Origin: Methylobacterium aerolatum
GTDB taxonomy: Bacteria; Pseudomonadota; Alphaproteobacteria; Rhizobiales; Beijerinckiaceae
Direction of reading: 5' to 3'
Assembly (NCBI RefSeq): GCF_022179085.1
Contig: NZ_BPQE01000013.1
Location: forward strand, 62,001-126,000
Length of the DNA: 64,000 nt
The notes beneath the pieces are model-generated. The model was given only the letters and a program-made list of their open reading frames with translations. It searched no databases and was not told the DNA's origin. The translations under genes were made by a program, and so were the position numbers. This document shows positions 17,814-28,347 of this stretch, piece by piece; the stretch's first letter is position 1, and every line of letters starts with the position of its first letter.

Positions 17814-18599
17814 ATGGCACAGGCTTTCCCCGCCGCCCGCTTCCGCGATGCGGCCTTCCCCTGGCTCCTGCCCGTGGCGATCCTCGCCGGATGGCAGGCC
17901 GCCGTCTCGGCCGGACTCGTCTCGAACCGCTTCATGCCCGCCCCCCTGGACGTGGTCCGGGCGGGGAGCGAGGCGGTCCGGACGGGCGAACTCTGGACCA
18001 ACCTCGGCGTCAGCAGCCTGCGGGCGCTGGCGGGCTTCGCCATCGGCGGGGGCATCGGCTTCGCGCTGGGGCTGGCCAACGGCCTCTCCCGCCTCTCCGA
18101 GCGGCTGACCGATACCTCCGTGCAGATGGTGCGCAACGTGCCCCACCTGTCGCTGATCCCCCTGGTGATCCTGTGGTTCGGCATCGGCGAGGAGGCCAAG
18201 CTGTTCCTGGTCGCCTTGGGCGTGTTCTTCCCGATTTACGCCAACACCCTGCACGGCATCCGATCCATCGACCCCGCCCTCGTGGAGATGGGCCGGGTCT
18301 ACGGCATGACCCGCGCCGAACTCTTCCGGCGGGTGGTGCTGCCCGGCGCCCTGCCCTCGATCTTCGTCGGCCTGCGCTACGCGCTCGGCATCATGTGGCT
18401 GACGCTGATCGTGGCCGAGACAATCTCGGCCTCCTCCGGCCTCGGCTACATGGCGATGCAGGCACGGGAGTTCATGCTCGTCGACGTCGTGGTGCTGGCG
18501 ATCCTGATCTACGCCGCGCTCGGCAAGCTCGCCGACACCCTCACCCGGATGCTGGAGCGGGCCTGCCTCTCCTGGAATCCCGCCTACAGGAGCGCCTGA
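17814..18599 (+). CDS. ssuC: Sulfonate ABC transporter permease
   Basis: 261-residue inner-membrane permease with six helices and the BPD_transp_1 fold. The cytoplasmic EAA-like loop is [20 protein letters not shown] (near residue 160), the contact point for the SsuB ATPase, followed by [19 protein letters not shown]. Helices are visible at about 15-35, 65-90, 100-135 and 185-250. It follows the second binding protein by 6 bases, and its stop overlaps the ssuB start by one base (TGATG). Function as the channel of the alkanesulfonate importer follows from context and family. Confidence 0.9.
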   Translation: MAQAFPAARFRDAAFPWLLPVAILAGWQAAVSAGLVSNRFMPAPLDVVRAGSEAVRTGELWTNLGVSSLRALAGFAIGGGIGFALGLANGLSRLSERLTDTSVQMVRNVPHLSLIPLVILWFGIGEEAKLFLVALGVFFPIYANTLHGIRSIDPALVEMGRVYGMTRAELFRRVVLPGALPSIFVGLRYALGIMWLTLIVAETISASSGLGYMAMQAREFMLVDVVVLAILIYAALGKLADTLTRMLERACLSWNPAYRSA

Positions 18600-19447
18600 T
18601 GCTGCTCGACGCCCTCCACCGGGACGCCGCCGTGCCCGCCCGCGACAACCCGGAACCAGCCGCCCCCCCGCGTGTCGAGGCCCGCCCGCAGGCCCCCCAG
18701 CGGGGCCTCGCCGTTACCGTGCGTGACCTGCACAAGAGCTTCGACGGCAACCCCGTCATCGGCGGCCTCGACCTGCACCTGCCCGGTGGCAGCTTCACCG
18801 CCATCGTCGGCCGGTCCGGCTGTGGGAAGAGCACGCTGCTGCGGCTCATCCTCGGCCTGGAGGAGCCGACCTCCGGCCGGATCGCCATCGAACCGCCGCC
18901 CGGCACCCCGCCGCGCGCCGTCCCCCCGCGCCGGATCATGTTTCAGGAGCCGCGGCTGCTGCCCTGGGCCCGCGTCCTCGACAACGTGGCGGTGGGCCTC
19001 ACGGGGATGGGCTCGCGCGGCGAGCGCCGTGACCGGGCACGCGAGGCGCTGAGGGAAGTCGGCCTCGCGGACAAGGCCGGGCAGTGGCCCGCCACCCTCT
19101 CCGGCGGCCAGCGCCAGCGGGTGGCGCTGGCCCGCGCCCTGGTGAGCGGCCCCGGCCTCTTGGCCCTCGACGAGCCACTCGGCGCGCTGGACGCCCTCAC
19201 CCGCATCGAGATGCAGGATCTGATCGAGCGGATCTGGCGCGCCCAGGACTTCACCGCCCTGCTCGTCACCCACGACGTCGCGGAGGCGGTGGCGCTCGCA
19301 GACCGCATCCTCGTGGTGGATGGCGGCCGGATCGCCCTCGACCTCCGGGTCGACGTTCCCCGCCCCCGGCGCCGGGGAGACCCCGACCTCGCGCGGCTCG
19401 AAGGCCGTATCCTCGACCACCTGCTCGGCACGCCCCAGGCCGCCTGA
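18599..19447 (+). CDS. ssuB: Sulfonate ABC transporter ATPase
   Basis: 282-residue ABC ATPase. Walker A is [13 protein letters not shown], the Q-loop is [16 protein letters not shown], the signature is [16 protein letters not shown], Walker B is [14 protein letters not shown] and the switch histidine is [11 protein letters not shown]. The first 35 residues are a Pro/Ala-rich extension before the ABC domain. The C terminus ends soon after the switch region, as in SsuB/TauB. Energises uptake by SsuC. It overlaps ssuC by one base and is separated from ssuD by 15 bases. Confidence 0.9.
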   Translation: MLLDALHRDAAVPARDNPEPAAPPRVEARPQAPQRGLAVTVRDLHKSFDGNPVIGGLDLHLPGGSFTAIVGRSGCGKSTLLRLILGLEEPTSGRIAIEPPPGTPPRAVPPRRIMFQEPRLLPWARVLDNVAVGLTGMGSRGERRDRAREALREVGLADKAGQWPATLSGGQRQRVALARALVSGPGLLALDEPLGALDALTRIEMQDLIERIWRAQDFTALLVTHDVAEAVALADRILVVDGGRIALDLRVDVPRPRRRGDPDLARLEGRILDHLLGTPQAA

Positions 19448-19462
19448 GCGCAGGAAGACCCC

Positions 19463-20641
19463 ATGACCCAAGTTTCGCAAGACGGACGCGCGGACGTCCT
19501 CTGGTTCCTCCCCACCCACGGCGACGGGCGCTACCTCGGCGCTTCCGAGGGCGCGCGGGAGGTGTCCCTGCCCTACCTCCGCCAGATCGCCCAGGCCGCC
19601 GACGAACTCGGCTATTTCGGCGTGCTGCTGCCCACGGGGCGCTCCTGCGAGGATTCCTGGGTTATCGCCTCGGCGCTGGCCCCGCTGACCCGGAATTTGC
19701 GCTTCCTCGTCGCCGTCCGCCCCGGCCTGCAGCAGCCCTCGGCCGCCGCGCGCATGGCCGCGACCCTCGACCGGATCTCGGACGGACGCCTGCTCATCAA
19801 CGTCGTTACCGGCGGCGACCCGGTGGAACTCGCCGGCGACGGCGTGTTCCTTGCCCATGACGAGCGCTACGCCGTCACCGACGAGTTCCTGCACATCTGG
19901 CGGCGCCTGCTCTCGGGCGAGAGCGTGAGCTACGAGGGCCGGCACCTGAAGGTCGAGGACGGCCGCGTGATCTTCACGCCGGTCCAGAAGCCCTATCCGC
20001 CGCTGTATTTCGGCGGCTCCTCGCCCGCCGGGATCGCCGTGGCGGCGGAGCATTGCGACGTCTACCTCACCTGGGGCGAGCCCCCGGCTCAGGTGGCGGA
20101 GAAGATCGCCGCCGCCCGGGAGGCGGCGGCCGCCAAGGGCAAGACCTTCTCCTACGGCATCCGCCTGCACGTCATCGCCCGCGAGACCGAGTCGGCGGCC
20201 TGGGAGGCGGCCGAGAGCCTAATTTCCCGCCTCGACGATGCGACCATCGCGCGAGCCCAGGCGACCCTCAAGCGCCAGGATTCCGTCGGCCAGAGCCGGA
20301 TGATGGCGCTGCACGGCGGCCAGCGCGATAAGCTCGTGGTCTCGCCCAACCTCTGGGCCGGCGTCGGACTCGTGCGCGGCGGCGCGGGCACGGCCCTCGT
20401 CGGCTCGGCCGATCAGGTGGCCGACCGGATGAAGGAGTACATCGATCTCGGGATCGACCGCTTCATCCTCTCCGGCTACCCGCATTTGGAGGAAGCCTAC
20501 CGCTTCGCGGAACTGGTCTTCCCCAAGCTGCCGCTCCGCGCCACCACCGGCCGCCCGGCCACCGGCGCCAGCAACCACGGACCCTTTGGCGAGATCATCG
20601 CCAACGACCTCATCCCCGAGCGGCGGGCGGCCGGGGGGTAG
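19463..20641 (+). CDS. ssuD: FMNH2-dependent alkanesulfonate monooxygenase
   Basis: 392-residue bacterial-luciferase-type TIM barrel that cleaves C1-type aliphatic sulfonates to aldehyde plus sulfite, using FMNH2 from SsuE and oxygen. Family segments seen: [36 protein letters not shown] (with the conserved Cys near residue 60), [38 protein letters not shown] and the flavin/sulfonate loop [15 protein letters not shown]. Length is close to E. coli SsuD (381). Last gene of the operon; a hairpin repeat array follows. Sulfite produced would feed cysteine synthesis. Confidence 0.92.
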   Translation: MTQVSQDGRADVLWFLPTHGDGRYLGASEGAREVSLPYLRQIAQAADELGYFGVLLPTGRSCEDSWVIASALAPLTRNLRFLVAVRPGLQQPSAAARMAATLDRISDGRLLINVVTGGDPVELAGDGVFLAHDERYAVTDEFLHIWRRLLSGESVSYEGRHLKVEDGRVIFTPVQKPYPPLYFGGSSPAGIAVAAEHCDVYLTWGEPPAQVAEKIAAAREAAAAKGKTFSYGIRLHVIARETESAAWEAAESLISRLDDATIARAQATLKRQDSVGQSRMMALHGGQRDKLVVSPNLWAGVGLVRGGAGTALVGSADQVADRMKEYIDLGIDRFILSGYPHLEEAYRFAELVFPKLPLRATTGRPATGASNHGPFGEIIANDLIPERRAAGG

Positions 20642-20663
20642 GCCGTAAGCACGCTACGGATCC

Positions 20664-20854
20664 CCCTCTCCCCGCCTTCGGGGAGAGGGTTTCGGCGACC
20701 CCGTCGTCGCCGAAGCGAGGCGGCAGCCGATGGTGAGGCGGCGTGCCGAACGAGGCTCGATGGGTGAGCCCCCTCTCCGCCGCTTCGGCTTCGCCTCCGC
20801 TTCCCGCTGACACGCCAAGGTGTCAGCGGGCCTCTCCCCGCAAGCGGGGAGAGG
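20664..20854. repeat. Palindromic intergenic repeat array, family B
   Basis: Three perfect hairpins between the convergent ssuD and glcB genes: 11-bp arms at 20664-20674/20679-20689, 11-bp arms at 20803-20813/20820-20830, and 11-bp arms at 20831-20841/20844-20854. The first and third share CCTCTCCCCG / CGGGGAGAGG arms. It could act as terminator for both flanking genes. A related element is at 45481. Confidence 0.7.
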
Positions 20855-20867
20855 GTTACCCCCATCC

Positions 20868-23027
20868 TCACCCCGCCTTGGCCTCGCGGCGGCGGGCGGT
20901 GAGGACCCACTCGGTGTAGCCGTTGGGCTGTTCGCGGCCCTTGAAGACGAGGTCGCAGGCCGCCCGGAAGGCCGGGCCGTCAAAGTCCGGCGCCATCGGG
21001 CGGTAGAGGGGATCGCTGGCGTTCTGACGGTCCACGACCTTGGCCATGCGCTTCATCGTCTCCATCACCTGATCCTCGCTCACGACCTTGTGGTGCAGCC
21101 AGTTGGCGATGTGCTGGGAGGAGATGCGCAGCGTCGCCCGGTCCTCCATCAGGCCGACATCATGGATGTCCGGCACCTTGGAGCAGCCGACCCCCTGGTC
21201 GATCCAGCGGACCACGTAACCGAGGATGCTCTGGGCGTTGTTCTCGATCTCCTGCTGGACGTCGTCGGGCGAGAAGTTCGAGCGGGCAAGCGGAATGTCG
21301 AGAATCTCGTCGATGGCCGAGCGCGGCCGCCGGGCGAGCTCCGCCTGCCGGGCGCGGACGTCGGTCTCGTGGTAATGGAGGGCGTGCAGCGTGGCGGCGG
21401 TGGGAGACGGGACCCAGGCCGTGGAGGCGCCGGCCTTGGGGTGGGCGCCCTTCTGCATCAGCATGTCGGCCATGGCGTCGGGCGCCGCCCACATGCCCTT
21501 GCCGATCTGGGCCTTGTCGAGGAGGCCGCAGGCGAGGCCGACATCGACGTTGTTCTCCTCGTAGCCCTTGATCCAGGGCGTGGCCTTCATGTCGTTCTTG
21601 CGGATGACCGGGCCCGCCTCCATCGAGGTGTGGATCTCGTCGCCGGTGCGGTCGAGGAAGCCGGTGTTGATGAACACCACGCGGCTCGCCGCGGCCGCGA
21701 TGCAGGCGGCGAGGTTCACCGTGGTGCGGCGTTCCTCGTCCATGATGCCCATCTTGAGGGTGTTGGGCTCCAGGCCCAGCATCGCCTCGACCCGGCCGAA
21801 TAGCTCGACGGCGAAGGCGACCTCCTCCGGCCCGTGCATCTTCGGCTTCACGATGTAGACCGAGCCCTGGCGGCTGTTGCGCAGGCCGGAATCGCCCTTG
21901 AGGTCGTGGATGGCGATCATGGCCGTGATCGCGGCGTCCAGCATCCCCTCGGGGATCTCGCGGCCCTCACCGTCGAGCACGGCATCAGTGTCCATGTGAT
22001 GGCCGACGTTGCGCACCAGCATGAGGGACCGGCCCGGCACCACCACCTCGCCGCCGTGGGGCGCGATGTAGTGCCGGTCCGGGTTGAGGCGGCGCTCCTG
22101 GGTCCGGCCGTCCTTCTGGAACGCGGCCGAGAGCGTGCCCTTCATGAGGCCGAGCCAGTTGCGGTAGACGACGACCTTGTCCTGCGCGTCCACCGTCGCG
22201 ACCGAATCCTCGAGATCCATGATGGTCGAGACGGCGGATTCGAGGAGGATGTCGGCGACGCCGGAGGCGTCGAACCGGCCGATCCGGTGGGTGCGGTCGA
22301 TCACGACCTCCACATGCAGGCCGTGATGGCGCAGGAGCAGGGCCGAGGGCATGCTCGCCCGGCCGCGATAGCCCGCGAACAGCTCAGGCCGGGCCAGCGG
22401 CACGGTCTCGCCCGTGTTCATGTTGCCGACGAGCTGGCCGTCCTCCACCGCGTAGGTCACGACATCGGCGTGGCGCCCGCCCGCCAGGGGCACGAAGCGG
22501 TCGAGGGTGCTGCGGGCGCGGGTGACGACCCGGGCGCCCCGGGCGCGGTTGTAGCCGCCGCTGCGCACGGCGCCGCCCTCCTCCGACACCGCGTCGGTGC
22601 CGTAGAGGGCGTCGTAGAGCGAGCCCCAGCGGGCGTTGGCGGCGTTCAGCGCGTAGCGGGCGTTCGAGACCGGGACTACGAGCTGCGGGCCGCTGATCCG
22701 GGCGATCTCGTCGTCCACCCGCTCGGTGCGCACCTCGACCGCGCCGGGATCCGGCAGGAGGTAGCCGATCTCCTTCAGGAACGCCTTGTAGGCGGCCGGG
22801 TCGGCGGGCTTGCCGGCACGCTCCCTGTGCCAGGAATCGATCCGGGCCTGCAGCGCGTCGCGCTTGGCCAGCAGGGCGCGGTTCTTCGGCGTCAGGTCGC
22901 GCACGATGGCGCCGAGGCCGCCCCAGAACACCTCCGGCGAAATTCCGGTCCCGGGGAGGGCCTCGTCCGCCACGAAGTCGTGCAGCTCCCGCGCGATCGC
23001 GAGGCCGCCGAGGGTCAATCGATCCAT
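20868..23027 (-). CDS. glcB: Malate synthase G
   Basis: 719-residue cytosolic malate synthase G that condenses glyoxylate with acetyl-CoA to malate. Length matches the G isoform. Seen: [20 protein letters not shown] with the Mg-binding Glu/Asp region, [75 protein letters not shown] and the C-terminal [23 protein letters not shown] 23027 begins MDRLTLGG as in homologues. The gene stands alone; a 291-base region separates it from the divergent 23319 gene and should hold its promoter. In a serine-cycle or oxalate-using methylotroph it would consume glyoxylate. Confidence 0.95.
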   Translation of the reverse strand: MDRLTLGGLAIARELHDFVADEALPGTGISPEVFWGGLGAIVRDLTPKNRALLAKRDALQARIDSWHRERAGKPADPAAYKAFLKEIGYLLPDPGAVEVRTERVDDEIARISGPQLVVPVSNARYALNAANARWGSLYDALYGTDAVSEEGGAVRSGGYNRARGARVVTRARSTLDRFVPLAGGRHADVVTYAVEDGQLVGNMNTGETVPLARPELFAGYRGRASMPSALLLRHHGLHVEVVIDRTHRIGRFDASGVADILLESAVSTIMDLEDSVATVDAQDKVVVYRNWLGLMKGTLSAAFQKDGRTQERRLNPDRHYIAPHGGEVVVPGRSLMLVRNVGHHMDTDAVLDGEGREIPEGMLDAAITAMIAIHDLKGDSGLRNSRQGSVYIVKPKMHGPEEVAFAVELFGRVEAMLGLEPNTLKMGIMDEERRTTVNLAACIAAAASRVVFINTGFLDRTGDEIHTSMEAGPVIRKNDMKATPWIKGYEENNVDVGLACGLLDKAQIGKGMWAAPDAMADMLMQKGAHPKAGASTAWVPSPTAATLHALHYHETDVRARQAELARRPRSAIDEILDIPLARSNFSPDDVQQEIENNAQSILGYVVRWIDQGVGCSKVPDIHDVGLMEDRATLRISSQHIANWLHHKVVSEDQVMETMKRMAKVVDRQNASDPLYRPMAPDFDGPAFRAACDLVFKGREQPNGYTEWVLTARRREAKAG

Positions 23028-23318
23028 TACCAAACCACTTGAGACAGGGTGCAAGGCGATGTGCCGCCCGTTGCGCGGGGGGTTACCCGACACGCGCCAC
23101 AGGTCAAACCGTCCAGATAGGCCAGGGACTACAGTTCCGTGAGACCGTCGCCCCCGGCGACCCATCGCCCCGGAGGCGGTCCGGCGGGCCGAGGGCGTTT
23201 GACCCTCCGCGAGGCCCGCTGTATCCCGCATCGAGAGGCGCCGGAAATTCGCGTCTCGGCAATATGTTAGCGGGCGCAACCCGCCCTCTCCCGTCAAACC
23301 GTCCTGGGCAAGCGAGCC

Positions 23319-23705
23319 ATGGCCACCACCCTCGCCGACCTCGTCGCCCGCGCCGCGGCCACGGCCCACCGGCAGGCGCAGCGCTTCCCCGGCGCGCTCA
23401 CCAAGGACGCCCTGCCATGGGCGGTGATCGAGGCCTACGACGCCGACGTGCGCGGCAACCTCGCCCGCGACCCGCGGATCGAGGACGAGCGCGACGCGGT
23501 GCTGATCGCCGCCGTGAAGCTCGCCGAGACGCCGACCGACGAGGACGACGAGATGGCGGAGGCGCGCCACCGCCTCGCGGGGGCCATCGATGGCCTGGAG
23601 CGCACCGTGATGGCCCTCGGCCTCGTCAACCGGCAGGCGATGAAGCAGGGCTTGGGCGAGGCGGGGCAGCGGGTCGGCCCGGCGGAGGACCGGCCCGCCG
23701 GCTGA
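23319..23705 (+). CDS. Small helical hypothetical protein
   Basis: 128 residues, mostly helical and charged, no signal peptide: [40 protein letters not shown], then a repeat-free acidic stretch [20 protein letters not shown] and [20 protein letters not shown]. No family is recognised. The second half would fit a coiled coil. It lies divergent from glcB and 99 bases upstream of the sensor kinase on the same strand; a shared transcript is possible but not shown. The 290 bases upstream contain no gene. Confidence 0.55.
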   Translation: MATTLADLVARAAATAHRQAQRFPGALTKDALPWAVIEAYDADVRGNLARDPRIEDERDAVLIAAVKLAETPTDEDDEMAEARHRLAGAIDGLERTVMALGLVNRQAMKQGLGEAGQRVGPAEDRPAG

Positions 23706-23804
23706 GCGGACCGGATTCCACGGCGCGAAGGCAACCTTTGCCGCACTTGAACCTTCGGTGAAACGGCGGGAATCTTGTCCGCCGAACCGACGAAGTGGAC
23801 GAGC

Positions 23805-24782
23805 ATGGGCGAAGACGCCGAACTCAGCGGAGACGAGTGGACGCTGGAAAGCTTCACGGGGGCCATCCACCGAGGCGGGGTCGGCCTCTGGGCGTGGTCC
23901 CCCCGGCGCCGCCTGGCGCAGCTCGACAGCCTGTGCCGGTCGTTCTGGGGAACGGACGAGACCGTGGTGGGGCTCGACGACCTCTTCGCGCGGGTGAACC
24001 CCGAGGACCGCGAGGCGATGGTGAGCGAGTGGATGGCGAGCGCGGACGACGCCCATCCCTACAGCTTCGATTTCCGCATCGGCGAAGGGCCGACCGCGCG
24101 CTGGATCTCGGCGCGGGGCGTCGGCGGTGCGGAGGGCAGCGTCGGGGAATGGATCCAGGCGATCTTCCTCGACGTCACCGAACGCAAGCGGGCGGAGGAA
24201 GCCGAGCGCCTGCTGACGGCCGAACTCGCCCACCGGGTCTCGAACATGTTCTCCGTCGCCCGGGCGCTCACCTCCATCGTGGCGCGCGACGCGCACTCGG
24301 TGGACGGCTTCGTGAAGGATCTCTCGCAGCGTTTCGGCGTCCTGCACCAGGCGACGATCCTGGCGACTCGGGCCAAGAAGCTCGACCACAGCCAAATTAA
24401 GCTGCACGACCTCGCCGAGCGGATCCTCTCTCCCTATGAATCGGGGGCCGCCATCGCCGTGGAGATCCCCGACGCCGCTGTGATCGGCGCCGACCGGGCC
24501 AACGACTATGCGATGATCTTCCACGAACTCGCCACCAACTCGGCCAAGTACGGGGCGTTGGCGGCCGGCGGGCATCTCACCGTGACGGGACGCGTCGAGG
24601 ACGGCACCCTGCACCTCGCCTGGGAAGAAACCTCGGTCCCGCAAAGGACCGGACAGCCGGACGGGACCGGATTCGGATCGCGCCTCCTCACCCTCACCAT
24701 CGAGCGCAGCCTGCGCGGCGGCTTCGAGCGCGCCATCACCGGGGACGGGATGCGATTCGCGATGACCGCGCCCCTCGCTTAA
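23805..24782 (+). CDS. HWE-family sensor histidine kinase with PAS domain
   Basis: 325 residues, soluble. A PAS-like sensor spans about residues 15-130 ([20 protein letters not shown] to [20 protein letters not shown], a typical PAC end). The dimerisation/phosphoacceptor segment is [20 protein letters not shown] with His near 145. The HWE-type ATP domain has [19 protein letters not shown] as N-box, [11 protein letters not shown] containing the W-x-E pair, and [19 protein letters not shown] as G-box. ATG 23805 is preferred over a TTG at 23775. No response regulator is adjacent, so the partner is unknown. Such kinases often act in general stress or light responses. Confidence 0.85.
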   Translation: MGEDAELSGDEWTLESFTGAIHRGGVGLWAWSPRRRLAQLDSLCRSFWGTDETVVGLDDLFARVNPEDREAMVSEWMASADDAHPYSFDFRIGEGPTARWISARGVGGAEGSVGEWIQAIFLDVTERKRAEEAERLLTAELAHRVSNMFSVARALTSIVARDAHSVDGFVKDLSQRFGVLHQATILATRAKKLDHSQIKLHDLAERILSPYESGAAIAVEIPDAAVIGADRANDYAMIFHELATNSAKYGALAAGGHLTVTGRVEDGTLHLAWEETSVPQRTGQPDGTGFGSRLLTLTIERSLRGGFERAITGDGMRFAMTAPLA

Positions 24783-24807
24783 GCCCCTCATTTCGGGAAG
24801 TGACCAC

Positions 24808-25443
24808 ATGGCCCACGTCCTCGTCATCGGCGCCAGCCAGGGTATCGGCCTGGAAACCGTGAGAGCGGCGCTCGCCGCCGGGCACCGGGTGCGGGGCTTC
24901 GCCCGCTCCGCCGGGCGCATGGCGGTGACGGATCCCGGCTTCGAGCCCTTCGCGGGCGACGCCCTGAACGCGGCCGACGTCGCCGCCGCCGTCGATGGCA
25001 TCGACGTGGTGGTGCAGGCGCTCGGCGTGCCGGGCAAGGATCTCCTCGGCCCGGTGACGCTGTTCTCGCGGGCGACCGCCGTGCTGGTCCCGGCCATGGA
25101 GGATGCCGGGGTGCGCCGGATCATCGCCGTCACCGGCTTCGGCACCGGCGACAGCCGCGACGCCATCGGCCTCCTCCAGCGGGTGCCCTTCCGCCTCGTT
25201 CTCGGCCGGGCCTACGACGACAAGGACGTGCAGGAGATGCGCATCCGGCGCAGCACCCTGGATTGGACCTTCGTCCGGCCCGGCATCCTCACGCCGGGCT
25301 CGGCCACCGGCCGCTACAAGGTGCTTGCCGAGCCGTCCTCGTGGCGCAACGGGCTGATCCCCCGGGCCGAGGTGGCGCATTTCATCGTGGGCGAGATCGC
25401 GCAGCAGGCCTACCGCAAGAAGGCGGTGGTGCTGGTGAAGTAA
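24808..25443 (+). CDS. NAD(P)H-binding oxidoreductase
   Basis: 211-residue single-domain NAD(P)-binding protein of the atypical SDR/NmrA-like group. The N terminus [19 protein letters not shown] is the dinucleotide loop. [20 protein letters not shown] and [20 protein letters not shown] follow, then the active-region [11 protein letters not shown]-type segment [20 protein letters not shown]. Relatives include flavin/biliverdin reductase-like and quinone-sensing proteins. The substrate is not known. It begins 25 bases after the kinase stop and is probably co-transcribed with it. Confidence 0.75.
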   Translation: MAHVLVIGASQGIGLETVRAALAAGHRVRGFARSAGRMAVTDPGFEPFAGDALNAADVAAAVDGIDVVVQALGVPGKDLLGPVTLFSRATAVLVPAMEDAGVRRIIAVTGFGTGDSRDAIGLLQRVPFRLVLGRAYDDKDVQEMRIRRSTLDWTFVRPGILTPGSATGRYKVLAEPSSWRNGLIPRAEVAHFIVGEIAQQAYRKKAVVLVK

Positions 25444-25460
25444 TCGTCACTGCCAACCCT

Positions 25461-25490
25461 CGCCGTCATGGCGAGTGCGAGCGGAGCACC
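25461..25490. repeat. Half copy of family A repeat
   Basis: CGCCGTCATGGCGAGTGCGA followed by GCGGAGCACC resembles one arm of the family A hairpin. It lies between the convergent NAD(P)H-binding and photolyase-like genes. Confidence 0.4.
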
Positions 25491-25520
25491 GACGTCCGAG
25501 GGGATGGAGCGCGGCGCCGA

Positions 25521-26657
25521 TCAACCCAGATCCGCGAGGATCGCCGGAATCGCTTGGCGCACCTTGAAGAAGCCCCGGCGGGAGACCGGCCACGTGGCCT
25601 CGTCCCAGGCCCGCCGCACGCGCAGGCACCCGTCGGGCAGGGCCTCCGCGGAGGGTCCCACCGGTGCCCAGGCCGTCACGATGGGTAGCCCGCCCGCCCA
25701 ATCGCCCGTGGCCGGCATTGCCTCGCAGCCGAAATGCGCGGCCGCGCGGGCGAGGCCGTCGGCCATGGCCGCCTCGTCGGCCTGCCGCACCCGCTCCGAT
25801 GCGCCTGGGGCGTGGGCGACGAGGCCGCCGACCCGGACGATCCGCGTGCCCGCCAGCGGCAGGCTTTCCGGGTGCAGGTCGTCGAGATGCAGGAGGAGCG
25901 CCGCCTCGCCCCCGGGCGCAGCATCGGGTTTGGTGAGGGGCACCTCCTTCGGCGGCATCGGCTCGTCGAGGGATTCGGGCGCCTCGTCGAGGCCGTCGGC
26001 TTGGAAGCGCTGGTTCGTGTAGCGCCGGATGTTGTCGGCGCGGGCGACGTAGTGCTTGCCCCGGGTGTGCAGCCCGGCGACCCACCGCCAGGACAGGGTG
26101 TTGCTCGCTGGGTCGCCGTCGAGGAGGTGGGTCATGAAGAACTCCGCCCCCAGCGTCCAGGGCAGGCGCAGGGTGAAGATCCAGATCGAGGCGAACCACA
26201 TCCGGGTGTGGTTGTGCAGCCAGCCCGTGGCGACGAGTTCCTGCGCCCAGGCATCGTAGGCGTCGATCCCCGTCCGGCCCTCGATGGCGGCCTCGTAGGC
26301 GCGGCGCAGGCCAGGCTCGGCTTCGAGGCGATGATGCTCGTCCCCGGCCCCCGCGAGGGCGTCCGTCCAGGCGGCGGGATGGGTCTCGAGGTGGCCCTTG
26401 AAGTAGGTCCGCCAAAAAACCTCGGTGACGAACTTCTCCGCGCCCTCCTCGCCGAAGGCCGAGAGCGCCGCCTCCACCACCTCCTGCTCGGTAACGAGGC
26501 GCCGCCGGAGGTAGGGCGAGAGCGCCGAGGTGGTCGGGCGGGCCTCCGGTCCGGCATCGGTGTTGCGCGCGGCGGCATAGGCGATGCCAGGCCCGGCCAG
26601 GAATGCGGAGAGGCGGTCGAGCCCGGCGGCGCGGGTCATGGGGAAGGTGCGGTCCAT
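25521..26657 (-). CDS. Photolyase/cryptochrome FAD-domain protein without antenna domain
   Basis: 378 residues. Residues about 40-235 match the helical FAD-binding domain of photolyases and cryptochromes: ALSPYLRRRLVTEQEVVEAA, EVFWRTYFKGHLETHP, TGWLHNHTRMWFASIWIFTL, DGDPASNTLSWRWVAGLHTR and GKHYVARADNIRRYT. The N-terminal Rossmann antenna (photolyase) domain is missing; the protein begins about 35 residues before the FAD domain. A C-terminal region of about 130 residues (LLLHLDDLHPESLPLAGTRI to ARAAAHFGCEAMPATGDWAG) of mixed alpha/beta character replaces it. FAD binding is likely; DNA repair is not assured. It lies 64 bases from the efflux permease on the same strand. Confidence 0.82.
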   Translation of the reverse strand: MDRTFPMTRAAGLDRLSAFLAGPGIAYAAARNTDAGPEARPTTSALSPYLRRRLVTEQEVVEAALSAFGEEGAEKFVTEVFWRTYFKGHLETHPAAWTDALAGAGDEHHRLEAEPGLRRAYEAAIEGRTGIDAYDAWAQELVATGWLHNHTRMWFASIWIFTLRLPWTLGAEFFMTHLLDGDPASNTLSWRWVAGLHTRGKHYVARADNIRRYTNQRFQADGLDEAPESLDEPMPPKEVPLTKPDAAPGGEAALLLHLDDLHPESLPLAGTRIVRVGGLVAHAPGASERVRQADEAAMADGLARAAAHFGCEAMPATGDWAGGLPIVTAWAPVGPSAEALPDGCLRVRRAWDEATWPVSRRGFFKVRQAIPAILADLG

Positions 26658-26721
26658 GGTCCCGAGCTAGCGCGCGGCCGGGCCGCGGGGAGGAACAGGG
26701 ACAATCGGTCCGGGGCGCGCC

Positions 26722-28290
26722 TCAGTGCGCCTCCACCGGTCCGGCCGCCCGGGGCGGCCGCCGCAGCAGCCCGATGACGCCGAGGCTGAGCACCAGCCCG
26801 GCGCCCACGAGCCAGAAGCCGTCGGCATAGGCCATCACCATCGCCTCCCGCCGGACCTGCTGCGCCATCATCCCGAGGGCGGCGCCCTTGGCGGCGGCCT
26901 CGTCCGGGATGCGCCCGTGCAGCATCGCGGCGACGCCCGACAGGTAGGCCTGGGTGCGCAGGGCGTTGCGGGTGATGGCTTCGGCCAGCACCGAGAAGTG
27001 CATGTGCTCGCGCCGATCGATCATCGTCGAGAGCAGGGCGATGCCGACCGACCCGCCGAGGTTGCGCATCATGTTCGAGAGCGAGGAGGCGTCCGCCGTG
27101 TCGCGTGGGCTCAGGCCCGCCGTGGCGAGCTGCGACAGGGGGATGGTGAAGAGCGGCTGGCCGATGGCCCGCAGAAGTTGCGGCAGGATCAACTGATCCA
27201 TGCCGACATCGTGGGTGAGTTCCACGTTCAGCCAGCAGCTCGCCACGAAGAACAGCGTCCCGGTGGCGACCAGCATCCGCGGGTCGAAGGCCCGCAGGAT
27301 CAGCGGCATCATCGGAAACAGGATCAGTTGCGGCAGGCCCGACCACATCACGACGTAGCCGATCTGCTGGGCGTTGTAGCCCTGGATCTGCGCGCAGTAG
27401 ACCGGGATGATGTAGATCGAACCGTAGGACACCGCGCCGAGCACGGTCATCAGCAAGCACGAGCCGCCGACCGTCCGGTCCGCCAGCACCCGCAGGTTGA
27501 TGAAGGGCCGCTCGGCCGTGAGTTCGCGGATGATGAAGCCGGCGATGCCGACGAACGCGAGTAGCGCGGCGTTCAGGATCGTCTGCGAGCCGAACCAATC
27601 CTTCCGCTGGCCCTCCTCCAGCACGTAGATCAGGGCCGGCAGGCCAACGGCCATGAGGCCGATGCCCGGCCAGTCGCCCTTGGCCAGCTCCTCCCAGCGG
27701 GCGGGGGCGGCGTCGAAGGCGCCGAGCTGGATCGCGATGGCGAGGGGCCCGAAGAGCAGGTTCAGATAGAAGATGTAGTGCCAGGACAGGTTGTCCGTGA
27801 GCCAGCCGCCCACCGTCGGGCCGATGGCGGGCGCGAAGGTCGCGGTGAGGCCGAACAGGGCGATGCCCACCGCCTGTTGCGACTTCGGCAGGCGGGTGCG
27901 GACGATGACGATGGCGGTGGGGATCAGCACCCCGCCGGTGAAACCCTGGCCGGCCCGGAACACGATCATCTGTCCCAGCGAGCTCGATAGGGCGCAGGCC
28001 AGCGAGAAGGCCGTGAACAGGGTGGTGTTCACCGCGAGGTAGCGGCGCATCCCCACCACCGAGGACAACCAGCCCGTGAGCGGGATCACGATGATCTCGG
28101 CCATCAGATAGGCCGTGGAGATCCAGCTCCCCTCTTCCGTCGAGGCGCCGAGCGCCCCCTGGATGTCGGAGAGCGAGGCGTTGGTGATCTGGATGTCGAG
28201 GATCGCCGTGAACGCGCCGAGGATTGCGCCGAACACGGCGAGCCAATCGCGGGCGGTGGCCTTGCCGGGAAGAGAAGCAGGGGATGTCAT
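26722..28290 (-). CDS. DHA2-family multidrug efflux permease (EmrB type)
   Basis: 522-residue MFS exporter with about 14 helices. Family marks: FTAILDIQITNASLSDIQGA in helix 1, STAYLMAEIIVIPLTGWLSS, the motif-C type segment FAPAIGPTVGGWLTDNLSWH and NMMRNLGGSVGIALLSTMID near the end. It works with the membrane-fusion protein encoded 57 bases upstream (28348-29553) to export toxic compounds across both membranes; no TolC-like gene is adjacent. Expected to be controlled by the divergent TetR at 29628. The substrate is unknown. Confidence 0.9.
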   Translation of the reverse strand: MTSPASLPGKATARDWLAVFGAILGAFTAILDIQITNASLSDIQGALGASTEEGSWISTAYLMAEIIVIPLTGWLSSVVGMRRYLAVNTTLFTAFSLACALSSSLGQMIVFRAGQGFTGGVLIPTAIVIVRTRLPKSQQAVGIALFGLTATFAPAIGPTVGGWLTDNLSWHYIFYLNLLFGPLAIAIQLGAFDAAPARWEELAKGDWPGIGLMAVGLPALIYVLEEGQRKDWFGSQTILNAALLAFVGIAGFIIRELTAERPFINLRVLADRTVGGSCLLMTVLGAVSYGSIYIIPVYCAQIQGYNAQQIGYVVMWSGLPQLILFPMMPLILRAFDPRMLVATGTLFFVASCWLNVELTHDVGMDQLILPQLLRAIGQPLFTIPLSQLATAGLSPRDTADASSLSNMMRNLGGSVGIALLSTMIDRREHMHFSVLAEAITRNALRTQAYLSGVAAMLHGRIPDEAAAKGAALGMMAQQVRREAMVMAYADGFWLVGAGLVLSLGVIGLLRRPPRAAGPVEAH

Positions 28291-28310
28291 GGCGTGACTG
28301 TCGAACCGGA

Positions 28311-28342
28311 CGTCTTTGCGAGCGTCAGCGAAGCAACGACGG
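28311..28342. repeat. Half copy of family A repeat
   Basis: CGTCTTTGCGAGCGTCAGCG followed by AAGCAACGACGG lies in the gap between the two efflux genes and matches one arm of the family A hairpin. Confidence 0.5.
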
Positions 28343-28347
28343 GGGGC

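Noticed and set aside
20880-23042. Plus-strand open frames of 300-400 codons opposite glcB
   Set aside because: Composition is His/Gly/Asp-rich shadow; glcB on the other strand is unambiguous.
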